64,000 nucleotides of DNA. Origin: Alphaproteobacteria bacterium (GTDB lineage Bacteria; Pseudomonadota; Alphaproteobacteria; 16-39-46). Below, piece after piece: positions 31,132 to 40,790 of this stretch. A program made the translations under genes and the position numbers. Where the stretch lies: positions 1 to 64,000 of the forward strand of contig JAGYKM010000003.1 in assembly GCA_018401675.1 (NCBI GenBank), given 5' to 3'. The notes below the pieces were generated by a model. It was given only the letters and a program-made list of their open reading frames with translations. It was not told where the DNA came from and made no database searches. Position 1 is the stretch's first letter; each line of letters starts with the position of its first letter.

Positions 31132-32575
31132 AGTTCAAGTCTGCGTGATTGGATGTGGGTACTGGGGTAAAAACCTAGTGCGTAATTTTGCTCAATTAGG
31201 CGTATTAGCGGCTGTTTGTGATGCCAATAAGTCTTTGGCAGAAAAGGCATCTCAAGAGTATAGGGTTCCTCAGTTATCCTTTGAAGAGGTTTTAAAGAGC
31301 GAAATAGGTGCAGTGGTTATTGCCACACCTGCAGTTCAACATTTCGAACTGACTAAGCGAGCTCTTGAGGCTGGAAAGCACGTTTTTGTTGAAAAACCCC
31401 TCGCTTTAGATGTGAAGGAAGCTCAAGTGCTTTGCCAGATAGCGGCTGATGTTAATCGGACGCTTATGGTAGGGCACTTATTGCAATATCATCCGGCTTT
31501 TCTAGCGCTCAAAGAGCTCGTTACTAAAGGAACCCTAGGGAAACTTCAATACATATATTCGAACCGTTTGAATCTTGGAAAATTTCGTAATGAAGAAAAT
31601 ATCCTATGGAGTTTTGCACCTCATGATATTTCTATGATTCTGGGCTTAGTGGGCGAGCTCCCAGAAACAGTTTATGCCACGGGAGCTTGTCACCTAAATC
31701 ATCAAATTCAAGATGTTACCACCACGCACATGACTTTTCATAATGGCATCCAGGCCCACATCTTTGTGTCATGGTTGCATCCTTATAAAGAACAAAAACT
31801 CGTCGTGGTTGGAGACGGAGGCATGGCCGTTTTTGATGACAGTTTGCCTTGGGACGAAAAACTTAAGATTTACCCCCATAAGGTCACATGGATTGATGGG
31901 GTGCCCCAAGCCCAAAAAGCAGATAGTATAGAAGTGGATCTGGAGGTTGCGGAACCTTTGAAGCTTGAATGTGAGCATTTTATTGAGTCCATAGAAAACT
32001 CAGTGAAGCCTCGGACCGATGGTCAGGAGGGCCTTAGGGTGTTACAAGTCCTTGATGCATCTCAAGAATCGTTGCACTCTCACAAAACCATAGAGTTAAA
32101 AAAAGAAGTTATCCCTTATTTTGTTCACGATACTTCTTTTGTAGATGATGGATGTCAAATTGGACGAGGCACAAAAATTTGGCATTTTTCCCATATTCTC
32201 AAAGGCACAACCATTGGTGAAAACTGTATCATTGGCCAAAATGTAATGATTGGGTCTGATGTTATCGTGGGCAATAATTGTAAGATTCAAAATAATGTAA
32301 GTCTTTACAAAGGTGTCGTGTTAGAAGATGGTGTTTTTTGTGGGCCTTCTTGTGTATTTACCAATGTACATACGCCTCGAGCTGAGATTGAAAGAAAGAA
32401 TGAATTTCGTCCAACCCATGTAGAAAGGGGTGTAACTATTGGGGCTAATGCTACCATCGTGGCAGGAAATCGTTTAGGCGCCTATTGTTTGATCGGTGCA
32501 GGTGCAGTGGTTACGAAGAATGTTAAACCCCATGCGATTATTGTCGGAAATCCTGGAAACAGATTGGCTGGGTGA
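31124..32575 (+). CDS. Fused sugar oxidoreductase and acetyltransferase (WbpB-WbpD type)
   Basis: A 484-residue two-domain enzyme. Residues 1 to about 330 are a Gfo/Idh/MocA NAD(P)-dependent dehydrogenase with GCGYWGKN (10-17) and the catalytic-lysine motif EKP (90-92). Residues about 336-484 are a left-handed beta-helix N-acetyltransferase with hexapeptide repeats ([17 protein letters not shown], then [13 protein letters not shown]). These match WbpB and WbpD, two steps in making 2,3-diacetamido-2,3-dideoxyuronic acids. The usual layout is two separate genes. The start at 31124 overlaps the stop of the flippase gene; an earlier ORF start inside that gene is not used. Confidence 0.85.
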   Translation: MNKVQVCVIGCGYWGKNLVRNFAQLGVLAAVCDANKSLAEKASQEYRVPQLSFEEVLKSEIGAVVIATPAVQHFELTKRALEAGKHVFVEKPLALDVKEAQVLCQIAADVNRTLMVGHLLQYHPAFLALKELVTKGTLGKLQYIYSNRLNLGKFRNEENILWSFAPHDISMILGLVGELPETVYATGACHLNHQIQDVTTTHMTFHNGIQAHIFVSWLHPYKEQKLVVVGDGGMAVFDDSLPWDEKLKIYPHKVTWIDGVPQAQKADSIEVDLEVAEPLKLECEHFIESIENSVKPRTDGQEGLRVLQVLDASQESLHSHKTIELKKEVIPYFVHDTSFVDDGCQIGRGTKIWHFSHILKGTTIGENCIIGQNVMIGSDVIVGNNCKIQNNVSLYKGVVLEDGVFCGPSCVFTNVHTPRAEIERKNEFRPTHVERGVTIGANATIVAGNRLGAYCLIGAGAVVTKNVKPHAIIVGNPGNRLAG

Positions 32576-32742
32576 GTCACTCTGGGGAGAAATTAGGACG
32601 ATTTAGTCTGTCTACGTCAAGGGCGACGATATGAAGCGACCACGGGCGCCCTACTGAGATAGATAGCAACCTTAAAAACATGATAATTGAACCGGGAATA
32701 GATTATTTACACTCATGTTAACAGAACTGCTTGGAGGTTAAA

Positions 32743-33731
32743 TTGAATTTATCAGGAAAAAAAATAGTGGCTGTGGGTGGTGCAGGTCTCATTGGATCTC
32801 ATACTGTAGATGCGCTTTTGAGAGGACATTAAGGAATTAATTATATACGACAATTTTGTACGTGGAACCCACGGCAATATAGAAAGTGCTCTTAAAGATC
32901 CTCGAGTGCGAATTTTTGAAGCTGGGGGAGATATCTGTCAAACGGATACGTTGAACGAAGCTCTTATAGGAGCGGATGGTGTTTTTCACTTTGCGGCTTT
33001 ATGGCTCTTGCAGTGTCATGATTTCCCGCGTTCCGCTTTTAACGTAAATATCCAAGGTACTTTCAACATTCTTGATGCTGTGTGAGGCAAGGGGTTCAAC
33101 GGCTTGTCTACTCTTCATCAGCTTCTGTTTATGGAGATGCTGTACAAGAGCCTATGGATGAAACCCATCCTTTTAACAATACAAACTTCTATGGAGCCAC
33201 AAAATCGCCGGTGAAGCCATGGCCAGAGCTTATCACCATCGCTATAAACTTCCCTTCGTAGGTCTACGTTACATGAATGTGTATGGACCCAGACAAGACT
33301 ATCGTGGCGCTTATATCGCAGTTATAATGAAGATGCTCGATAATCTAGATAAGGGAATTCCCCCCACACTTTATGGCGATGGATCTCAAGCCTATGACTT
33401 TGTTTATGTTGGTGATTGTGCAAAGGCAAATGTTTGTGCCATGAAAGCGGATTCAGTCGATGAATTTTATAACGTAGGCACAGGTATCAGAACTTCTATA
33501 AAGGAATTAGCTGAGCTGATTTTAAAAATTACGAACTCAACTCTTTCTGTTCAATACGAGCCCGCTGGATTAACGTTTGTAAAAAACCGCATTGGATGTC
33601 CAAAGAAGGCTGAAAATCAGATTGAGTTTAAGTCCACTATATTACTGGAAGAAGGACTCAAACTTCTTATTCAATGGCGACAAAATAATATTGATCAAGT
33701 TGAAATGCGTAGAAGTAAGGTAGGACAATGA
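32743..33731 (+). pseudogene. NAD-dependent sugar epimerase (SDR family), frameshifted
   Basis: A GGAGG site at 32733-32737 precedes a TTG start. The product can be followed through at least three frameshifts: VGGAGLIGSHTVDALLRGH, then ELIIYDNFVRGTHGN and DGVFHFAAL, then RLVYSSSASVYGD with the YGATK catalytic pair, then GLRYMNVYGPRQDYRG to the end. Breaks lie near 32830, 33083 and 33209; a single missing base in each place, or one extra, restores the frame. The family is UDP-glucose/UDP-GlcNAc 4-epimerase-like. The last 170 residues are one open frame. Confidence 0.75.
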
Positions 33732-34888
33732 TTAACGTCGCCAGCAACATAAGAAAAATTCCAATTGCGATTCCTTCCTTGTCAGAAGATGAGTGGAAAG
33801 CGGTGAGGGAACCTCTTTTAAGTGGATGGCTAACTCAGGGGCCAAAAGTAGCCCAATTTGAGAGTGCATTTTCGAAACTTCATGGTGTAAAGCATTCCCT
33901 GGCAGTGACTTCGTGCACTACTGGGCTACACCTAGCTTTGGAGGCGATGGGAGTTGGGCCTGGTGATGAAGTCATTGTTCCTGCATTTACTTGGGTCGCA
34001 ACAGCTAATGTGGTTCTCTATTGTGGAGCTACTCCCGTTTTTTGTGATGTGGATACAAGGACCTTTAATATAAAAATTGATGATATCCTATCTAAGATAA
34101 CGGAACGCACAAAGGCCATTATACCAGTTCATCTATTTGGGCTATGTGCGGACATTGATGCAATTCGTTCTATAGTACCTTCAAATATCAAAATCCTTGA
34201 AGATGCAGCGTGCGCTGCTGGAGCCTCGTATAAAGGACGTATGGCTGGATCACTTGGAGATATGGGAGTATTTTCTTTTCACCCTCGGAAGTCAATTACC
34301 ACTGGGGAGGGTGGAATGGTCACGACCAATACTTCTGAACTAAATCGTTTAGCTGAAATTATGAGAAATCATGGCGCAGAAGTTTCTGAGGAAATGCGTC
34401 ACAATAGTTCCAAACCTTATCTATTGCCAGATTTTAAAATGCTGGGGTTTAATTATAGAATGACGGATTTGCAAGCGGCTATAGGGTTAGTTCAGCTTTC
34501 AAAATTAGATAGTTTCATACAACAACGACAAGCTGGGGCTCAGTATTATACTGAAAAACTCAAGGACATTTCTTGGTTGATACCTCAACAGGTGTCCCCA
34601 AATATTACTCAGCATGCCTGGCAGGCTTATGTTTGTTATGTGGACCCCAATAAAGCCCCTATGCCCCGGAATGAGATTATGGATATATTGCAACAACAAG
34701 GTATCGCAACCCGTCCTGGAACTCATGCGGTTCATATTCTTACGCTCTATAAAGAAAAATACGGAATACACCCAGATGATTTTCCAGGAGCTAAATCGTG
34801 CGGTGAAAACACCATGGCATTGCCTCTTCATAATAAAATGGTGAGGGAAGATTTTGATTATATAATTCAGAGGATTAAAAAAATTTAA
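33728..34888 (+). CDS. DegT/DnrJ/EryC1/StrS-family sugar aminotransferase
   Basis: A PLP enzyme that converts a keto group on an NDP-sugar to an amine. It is 386 residues with the PLP lysine in SFHPRKSITTGEGG (K188), TSCTTGLHLAL and PAFTWVATANV. All core motifs are intact. In context it is a good partner for the WbpB-WbpD-like fusion: oxidation, then transamination, then acetylation would give an acetamido sugar. It overlaps the preceding epimerase ORF by 4 bases. Confidence 0.92.
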   Translation: MINVASNIRKIPIAIPSLSEDEWKAVREPLLSGWLTQGPKVAQFESAFSKLHGVKHSLAVTSCTTGLHLALEAMGVGPGDEVIVPAFTWVATANVVLYCGATPVFCDVDTRTFNIKIDDILSKITERTKAIIPVHLFGLCADIDAIRSIVPSNIKILEDAACAAGASYKGRMAGSLGDMGVFSFHPRKSITTGEGGMVTTNTSELNRLAEIMRNHGAEVSEEMRHNSSKPYLLPDFKMLGFNYRMTDLQAAIGLVQLSKLDSFIQQRQAGAQYYTEKLKDISWLIPQQVSPNITQHAWQAYVCYVDPNKAPMPRNEIMDILQQQGIATRPGTHAVHILTLYKEKYGIHPDDFPGAKSCGENTMALPLHNKMVREDFDYIIQRIKKI

Positions 34889-34889
34889 A

Positions 34890-36728
34890 ATGTGCGGAAT
34901 AGTGGGGATTTTTAATTTTGAAGGGCAACCAGTACCTTACAGTCAGATTAAGGCTATGACTGACAGTTTAGTTCATCGGGGCCCAGAGGGGCAGGGACAA
35001 TATATTGATGACAATATTGGCCTTGGGCATAGGCGTCTTGCAATTATTGATCTCACGCCAGCAGGACATCAGCCAATGCAGACATCAGATGGCCGATACA
35101 CAATTACTTACAATGGGGAAATATATAATTTCAAAGAAATTCGTATAGAATTACAATCCTTAGGGGTTCAATTTCATTCGAACACGGATACCGAAGTTGT
35201 TCTGAAAGCATATGCTCATTGGCACGAGGCTTGTGTTCATAAGTTTAATGGGATGTTTGCTTTTGCTATTTGGGATAAGAAATCTAAAAAACTCTTCATA
35301 GCTCGTGATCGGTATGGGATAAAGCCTCTTTATTATTATAGAGAAGATCATTATTTTGTTTTCGGATCAGAAATTAAAGCAATTATAGCTTCTGATCTTT
35401 ATCAAAAAGCACTTGATAAGGAAGGTTTATTAGAATACCTGACATTTCAAAATCTTTTCACGCACAGAACATTATTTAAAAATATATTTATGCTCATGCC
35501 AGGACATTTTGCCTATATTTATGAAAATGGTAGATTTGAAATAACTCAATACTGGGATTTTAATTTTTGTGGATCGTTGAAAATATCAGAAACCGAAGCC
35601 ATTGAAGAGACAGATCGTCTCTTCAGGCAAGCAGTTCAACGTCAATTAATGGGTGATGTTCCCGTAAATTCCTACTTGAGTGGCGGTATTGATTCAGGTG
35701 CGATCACTATAGTTGCCTCTCGCTTAATCCCTAATCTTAAAACTTTCACAATCGGACTTGATTTAAGCTCTGCAAGCGGTCTAGAATTATCCTTTGATGA
35801 ACGCGCTCGTGCGGAGCACATTTCTTATTTAGCCAAAACTGAGCATTATGAAATGGTTTTAAAAGCTGGAGATATGGAAAGATGTATGAATAAGTATGTC
35901 TATCACCTTGAAGAGCCTAGGGTCGGGCAAAGTTACCCCAACTATTATGCATCTAAGCTAGCAAGTAAATTTGGAAAAGTAGTATTATCAGGCTGTGGTG
36001 GAGATGAACTTTTTGGCGGATACCCGTGGCGTTATTTATACACAGATGAAACCATTAGCTTTGAGAAATTTATTGATACCTATTATTTAAAGTGGCAACG
36101 ACTCCTATCTAATGCTTCTCTTAAAGAGCTTTTAGCTCCTATTTGGCCTGAAGTAGAGCATGTTTGGACTAGAGATATTTTTGCTGACGTTTTTAAACCA
36201 ATTTATAAAGAGACTTTGGGCCATAATGAAGCCTTAAACGCTAGTTTGTACTTAGAAGCAAAAACCTTTCTTCATGGGTTGCTTGTGGTGGAGGATAAAC
36301 TGAGTATGGCTCACAGCTTAGAAACGCGAGTACCTTTTCTGGATAATGATTTGGTTGACTTTGCCTTGCAAGTCCCCCTTAAACTAAAGATAACAACTCA
36401 AGCTAAGAAAATAGACGAGAATGATCTTCAAAGTAAAACTAACGCCAATAAAAGTGGAAAATATCTATTGCGTAAGACCCTCTCACGGTATTTGGGGCGG
36501 CAAATTACAGATATCAAAAAACAAGGTTTTTCTTCCCCAGATGCGTCTTGGTTTAAGGGTGAAAGTCTGGACTTTGTAAAGAAGGAATTGAAATCTCTTC
36601 CATTCTATTTCAACCAAAAGACTGTAAATAAAATCCTTGAGAGCCATACTTCTGGCTCAGAGAATAGGAGATTGGCTATTTGGTCATTAGTGTATCTTAA
36701 GAAAGCCTATCAGGAGTTTTGTGTTTAA
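34890..36728 (+). CDS. Asparagine synthase-like glutamine amidotransferase (AsnB family), copy 1
   Basis: A 612-residue enzyme with an N-terminal Ntn glutaminase domain starting MCGIVGIF (Cys2 nucleophile), with HRGPEG and YNGEIYN. A C-terminal synthetase domain has the ATP motif LSGGIDSG near 264. In polysaccharide loci such proteins (for example WbpS) amidate uronic acids rather than make asparagine, and that is the likely role here. It starts one base after the stop of the DegT gene. The tail is complete. Confidence 0.9.
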   Translation: MCGIVGIFNFEGQPVPYSQIKAMTDSLVHRGPEGQGQYIDDNIGLGHRRLAIIDLTPAGHQPMQTSDGRYTITYNGEIYNFKEIRIELQSLGVQFHSNTDTEVVLKAYAHWHEACVHKFNGMFAFAIWDKKSKKLFIARDRYGIKPLYYYREDHYFVFGSEIKAIIASDLYQKALDKEGLLEYLTFQNLFTHRTLFKNIFMLMPGHFAYIYENGRFEITQYWDFNFCGSLKISETEAIEETDRLFRQAVQRQLMGDVPVNSYLSGGIDSGAITIVASRLIPNLKTFTIGLDLSSASGLELSFDERARAEHISYLAKTEHYEMVLKAGDMERCMNKYVYHLEEPRVGQSYPNYYASKLASKFGKVVLSGCGGDELFGGYPWRYLYTDETISFEKFIDTYYLKWQRLLSNASLKELLAPIWPEVEHVWTRDIFADVFKPIYKETLGHNEALNASLYLEAKTFLHGLLVVEDKLSMAHSLETRVPFLDNDLVDFALQVPLKLKITTQAKKIDENDLQSKTNANKSGKYLLRKTLSRYLGRQITDIKKQGFSSPDASWFKGESLDFVKKELKSLPFYFNQKTVNKILESHTSGSENRRLAIWSLVYLKKAYQEFCV

Positions 36729-36824
36729 AGAAAGAGTGGAGTATAGGGGTGAAGAGTCTTTGTAAGGAGTATATTTGATGCAAACACTTCACTCCATGTG
36801 CACGATGTCGCAAAGTTGGAAATA

Positions 36825-37719
36825 ATGGAAAGAATAATAGTTACCGGAGCTACTGGATTAATAGGCACGGAAGTCACAAAGGCCTTGTCGCTAAAGCATA
36901 CCGTTTTTCCTATTGCAAGATACATAGGATTTCCTCAGGGAGATTCGAAGGAAAATTATGTACACTGCGATTTATTAGATAAATATTCACTTGACTCTTT
37001 AGAAAAATTGAGCCCACAATTGTCGTTCATTGTGCGGCTCAATTACCGGTTCAATTTAGTTCGTCAGAAGAGGTTGCCGAAATAAATACGCAAATAGATA
37101 GTAACGTAATCTATTTTTGCAAAAACTAGGGTGTCGTATGATTTATATATCTAGCGCATCTCTATACGGGGCATCTAATGCTGAATTATACACTGAAGAA
37201 GACCCGGTTAATCCTAAGGAAGGTTATTTATTAGCAAAATATAAAGCTGAGCTATTAACCATAAATAGCTTGTTCAAGAAAGCGGTGATTCTACGAGTTA
37301 ATGCTCCCTATGGACCAAAACAAAGAACCAGAACTGTCTTGCAGATATTTATAGAGAATGCTTTAGGTGGACTTGACCTGCTTTATAATGGCCTTGGTTC
37401 TCGAGAACAAGCATTTCTAGCGGCCTAAGATGTGGCGTTGGCTATTTCAAATGCTATTGATCGACCTAAAATACATGGGGTTTTCAATATAGCGAGTAAC
37501 AAATCAATCTCAATGAAAGAGTTAGCTCATTTAATAATAAAGACTTTTCCGACGACAAAAAGTAAGATCTGTGCCTCAGGAAAAATTGATCCCCAAGAGC
37601 ACCAACGTTCAAGATTTGACATTAGTAGAGCAAAAAAAAACTTGGATTGGATGCCTTCAATAAGCTTGGAGAAGGGTGTAGTCATGTGGGCAAATTATCT
37701 GCGGGAAAAGCAGCAATGA
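36825..37719 (+). pseudogene. NAD-dependent sugar epimerase/dehydratase, frameshifted with an in-frame stop
   Basis: Starts MERIIVTGATGLIGTEV. The first frame then fails near 37025. The expected HCAAQLPVQFSSSEEVAE continues in another frame to about 37125, where MIYISSASLYGASN resumes. The catalytic YLLAK follows, and then an in-frame TAA at 37426-37428 (after REQAFLAA). The frame stays open beyond it to 37719, ending WANYLREKQQ. Two frameshifts plus one stop make this the most damaged gene of the locus apart from the next. The function was probably an NDP-sugar reductase or epimerase. Confidence 0.75.
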
Positions 37720-38417
37720 AGATAGGTGTTTTATCAGACGCTCATGGGAATCCTGATGGATTAAAAATGTGCATAGATTTTTTTATCCAGAAAAAAGTGG
37801 GGAAAATTTATTTTTTAGGAGATGCCATTGGCTATCTGTCTCGTTGAATGAGGTTCGTTGTCTAAAAACACTCGTTTGAGTGTCTAATGGGTAATCACGA
37901 AGCAATGATGTTAGGCATTCTTCCCCTATCAAATGAAAAAGATATGATTTATAAAATAAAGAAAATATGAACAAATTAACAGAAAGGGGAGATGGATTAT
38001 ATATGCACTTGGAAACAATTTTTACATGAAACTTTATGTCAAAAAAAAATATTGTTTTGCCACGGTAGTCCAGATAATTATTTAAGTGGGTATGTATATA
38101 AAGACACGGATATTGAACGCTGGTCAAATTTAGATTACGACATAATTTTTCTGGGCAATACTCATTATCCATTTATAAGGACTGTCAATAAACGTGTGAT
38201 TGTCAATGTAGGTTCTTGTGGACTACCAAGAGATATAGGAAATATGGCAAGTTGTGTTATATATGATCCAGAAGAAAATTTGTGTCAAATCTTTAGACTT
38301 ACTTTCGATTCCCATTCTATAATTACGAGGTATGGAGATTTGATAGATGAGAGTGTTGTGAGATGTTTAATGCGAAAGCCAGCTCATATTAATGGGCAGA
38401 TAGGGGATTTTCAATGA
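37716..38417 (+). pseudogene. Metallophosphoesterase, frameshifted
   Basis: A calcineurin-like phosphatase of the YfcE/MJ0936 kind, split over several frames: MKIGVLSDAHGNPDG, then GDAIGYLSR (stop at 37845), then LMGNHEAMMLGILP, then LFCHGSPDNYL, LGNTHYPF and VNVGSCGLPRD. The metal ligands D, H, N, H, H and GxTH are all recognisable. At least three single-base changes (near 37846, 37880 and 37970) would be needed to join them. The ATG overlaps the previous stop, and the last codons overlap the ATP-grasp start. Confidence 0.72.
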
Positions 38418-39505
38418 GCGACAGATTATGTATTTTGGTTACTGGAGTTGGAGGAGGAGGGCACGGAGAGCAGATTCTAAAGGCTCTTCGTAGATCTGCA
38501 CACAATTATGAAATCATTGGCACTGATACGTCTCGTACAAGCAAAGGTTTTGCAATGGTTGACCATGCTTATCTTCTTCCTGAGGCGGGGCATCCACGGT
38601 ATATTGATTGTCTTCTCGCGCTGTGCAAAAAGCACAGAGTAAGAGCCGTATTTCATGGTTCAGAACCAGAATTAAAAGTGATGAATCGAGAAAGAGAACG
38701 CATTGAGTCAGAAGGAATATTTTTACCAATAAATCCTAGCTCTGTTATCGAGACGTGCATGGATAAAAACAAAACAATGACGTTCCTTAAAGAAGGAGGG
38801 TTCTGCTACCCACAGAGTGTTGAAATAGCCACAGAGGGTAGTTTAGATCAAGTCGACTTCTTCCCAGCAGTATTGAAGCCCTCAATTGGTGCAGGTGGCT
38901 CGGCTAATATTATGCTTGCGCAAAACAGAGAGGAGCTGTTGCTTTTTGGTAAGTATTTGTTATCCCTTTATCCAACGTTTATAGCCCAGGAGTATGTTGG
39001 AACACCTGATTCCGAGTTTACGGTTGGAATATTATGCGACATGAGTGGAATTTTTATTAACTCCATTGCCGTTAAAAGAAATATTATTTCTGCATTGAGC
39101 AATCGAATAAAGATACCTAACAGAACTACCAACTCCACTCTTGGTGATACGCTTGTAATTAGCAGCGGCATTTCTCAAGGATTGATTGGAAAATTTCCTT
39201 CTGTTACCAAGCCATGTGAGCAGATAGCGCTCAGGTTAGGGTGTCGTGGAGCTATTAATATACAATGTAGATATGTTGAAGATAGAGTTTATGTTTTCGA
39301 AATTAACCCACGGTTTTCGGGCACAACGTCCTTACGATCTATGGTAGGGTATAATGAGCCGGATATACTTATCCGAAAACATATTTTAGGTGAACATATT
39401 GCGCCCCATTTTAACTTTACGGAAGGATATATTGCACGTGGCTTAGATGAAACACTAATCTCGTCACAGGAAATAGGCAACTCGGAGGAATTACTTCATG
39501 AATGA
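38414..39505 (+). CDS. ATP-grasp ligase
   Basis: A 363-residue ATP-grasp enzyme. It has a small N-terminal domain ILVTGVGGGGHGEQIL (similar to the pre-ATP-grasp fold of carbamoyl-phosphate synthetase large chain and PylC-type ligases), then VLKPSIGAGGSAN and FIAQEYVGTPDSEFTV. The metal-binding EINPRFSGTTSLR closes the site. Such enzymes make an amide or peptide bond, or carboxylate a substrate, at the cost of ATP. Here it is likely to decorate a sugar, but the substrates cannot be read. It overlaps both neighbours by 4-8 bases. Confidence 0.85.
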   Translation: MSDRLCILVTGVGGGGHGEQILKALRRSAHNYEIIGTDTSRTSKGFAMVDHAYLLPEAGHPRYIDCLLALCKKHRVRAVFHGSEPELKVMNRERERIESEGIFLPINPSSVIETCMDKNKTMTFLKEGGFCYPQSVEIATEGSLDQVDFFPAVLKPSIGAGGSANIMLAQNREELLLFGKYLLSLYPTFIAQEYVGTPDSEFTVGILCDMSGIFINSIAVKRNIISALSNRIKIPNRTTNSTLGDTLVISSGISQGLIGKFPSVTKPCEQIALRLGCRGAINIQCRYVEDRVYVFEINPRFSGTTSLRSMVGYNEPDILIRKHILGEHIAPHFNFTEGYIARGLDETLISSQEIGNSEELLHE

Positions 39506-40670
39506 GCCATCTTTTTTTTGGGATATAGGCATGCTGCCCTTTTTATGGGGATCTCTTGACTCTCCAACAAATGGTGAGGTGCTTCCAGATCAATTACCAT
39601 TTAAATTAAAAGTTGACCATAATACTGGTGTTCTTTCTCAAGTATACAATCCTGTAGTGAGCGAAGCGCTAAATTTCGCGTACGATTTTGGATCTATGAT
39701 AAGTGAGATGATGGATGAAGAAGGACTAGGAAAAAAATATGCAGACGATTTTCTGAAGTATATTTTAGAAAGTTATCCTGGCTATAATTTTAAACAAAAA
39801 AAAATTCTAGAAATTGGCTGTGGGACTGGATATTTATTACATAAAATGAAGGAAATGGGAGCGGACGTTCTGGGTATAGAGCCTGGAGCCCATGGACAAG
39901 AAGGATCAATCAGATATGGTGTGCCCATTATCCGAGATTCTTTTTCGCAAAGTATAGTTCATGAAAAATTTGATTTAGTCATCGCATATGCTGTTCTTGA
40001 GCATATAGAAAACCCTAAAGAATTCCTGGAAGAAATTTCTGGTGTCTTAAAAAATGATGGAAAATTGTTACTCTCAGTTCCTGATTGTGGACCCTATTTA
40101 GAGCATGGCGATATATCTTTGTTATTTCATGAACATTGGAGTTATTTTACTGAGGATACATTGCGTGGTATTTTAAATAACTTCTCTGTCTTAAATATAA
40201 GTTCTTCAGGCTTCGGCGGTGCTTTATATGCAACTGCTGGGTTATCAAATAACACTCCAGGAGAATCTATCCCTTTGTTAATTGAGGAATCTATTAACCA
40301 GGCTAATGCATTTAGGGCTCGCAGCGAAATAAATGCTAAGCATCTTTCAAAGTTTGTTACAGATGCGCTGAATAAAACCAAGACGATTGGGATCTATGTT
40401 CCGTCAAGGGCAATTAACACCCTGATTTCACAAAAGATTCCATTAGAGCACTGTCGCTTCTTTGATGATAACAATTTGTTACACGGGACTTACTTTCCGG
40501 GGATAGATATTCAAATTGAATCTCGTGATATGCTGATCAACAACCCAACGGATCTTGTATTGGTGTTAAGTCATTCTTTTGGTTCTAAAATTGTGAATGA
40601 ACTAGAAAAAGCTCATCTGCCTCACACGGAGATATTAAATTACGATCAGATTTTTACAAAATCGATTTAA
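39498..40670 (+). CDS. SAM-dependent methyltransferase with extra C-terminal domain
   Basis: 390 residues. The class I SAM-binding motif LEIGCGTGYLL lies near residue 104, followed by VLGIEPG and YAVLEHIENP. An N-terminal part (1-90) with LPFKLKVDHNTGVLSQVYN precedes the fold. The C-terminal part has FEIYVPSR-like GIYVPSRAINTL and VLSHSFGS, reminiscent of the C-terminal Rossmann-like domain of sugar C-methyltransferases. It probably methylates a sugar or its precursor. The start overlaps the ATP-grasp gene by 8 bases. Confidence 0.82.
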   Translation: MNEPSFFWDIGMLPFLWGSLDSPTNGEVLPDQLPFKLKVDHNTGVLSQVYNPVVSEALNFAYDFGSMISEMMDEEGLGKKYADDFLKYILESYPGYNFKQKKILEIGCGTGYLLHKMKEMGADVLGIEPGAHGQEGSIRYGVPIIRDSFSQSIVHEKFDLVIAYAVLEHIENPKEFLEEISGVLKNDGKLLLSVPDCGPYLEHGDISLLFHEHWSYFTEDTLRGILNNFSVLNISSSGFGGALYATAGLSNNTPGESIPLLIEESINQANAFRARSEINAKHLSKFVTDALNKTKTIGIYVPSRAINTLISQKIPLEHCRFFDDNNLLHGTYFPGIDIQIESRDMLINNPTDLVLVLSHSFGSKIVNELEKAHLPHTEILNYDQIFTKSI

Positions 40671-40790
40671 AGGAAGCTTTCAAACTCTTGACTTCATTCC
40701 GTCGATAAAGCGCTCTAGTGATGAGAGAAATAATCAGCTATTAGAGGTTATAAGTTTTCATGTTTAAAAAGATCTACTTTATTAGAAACA

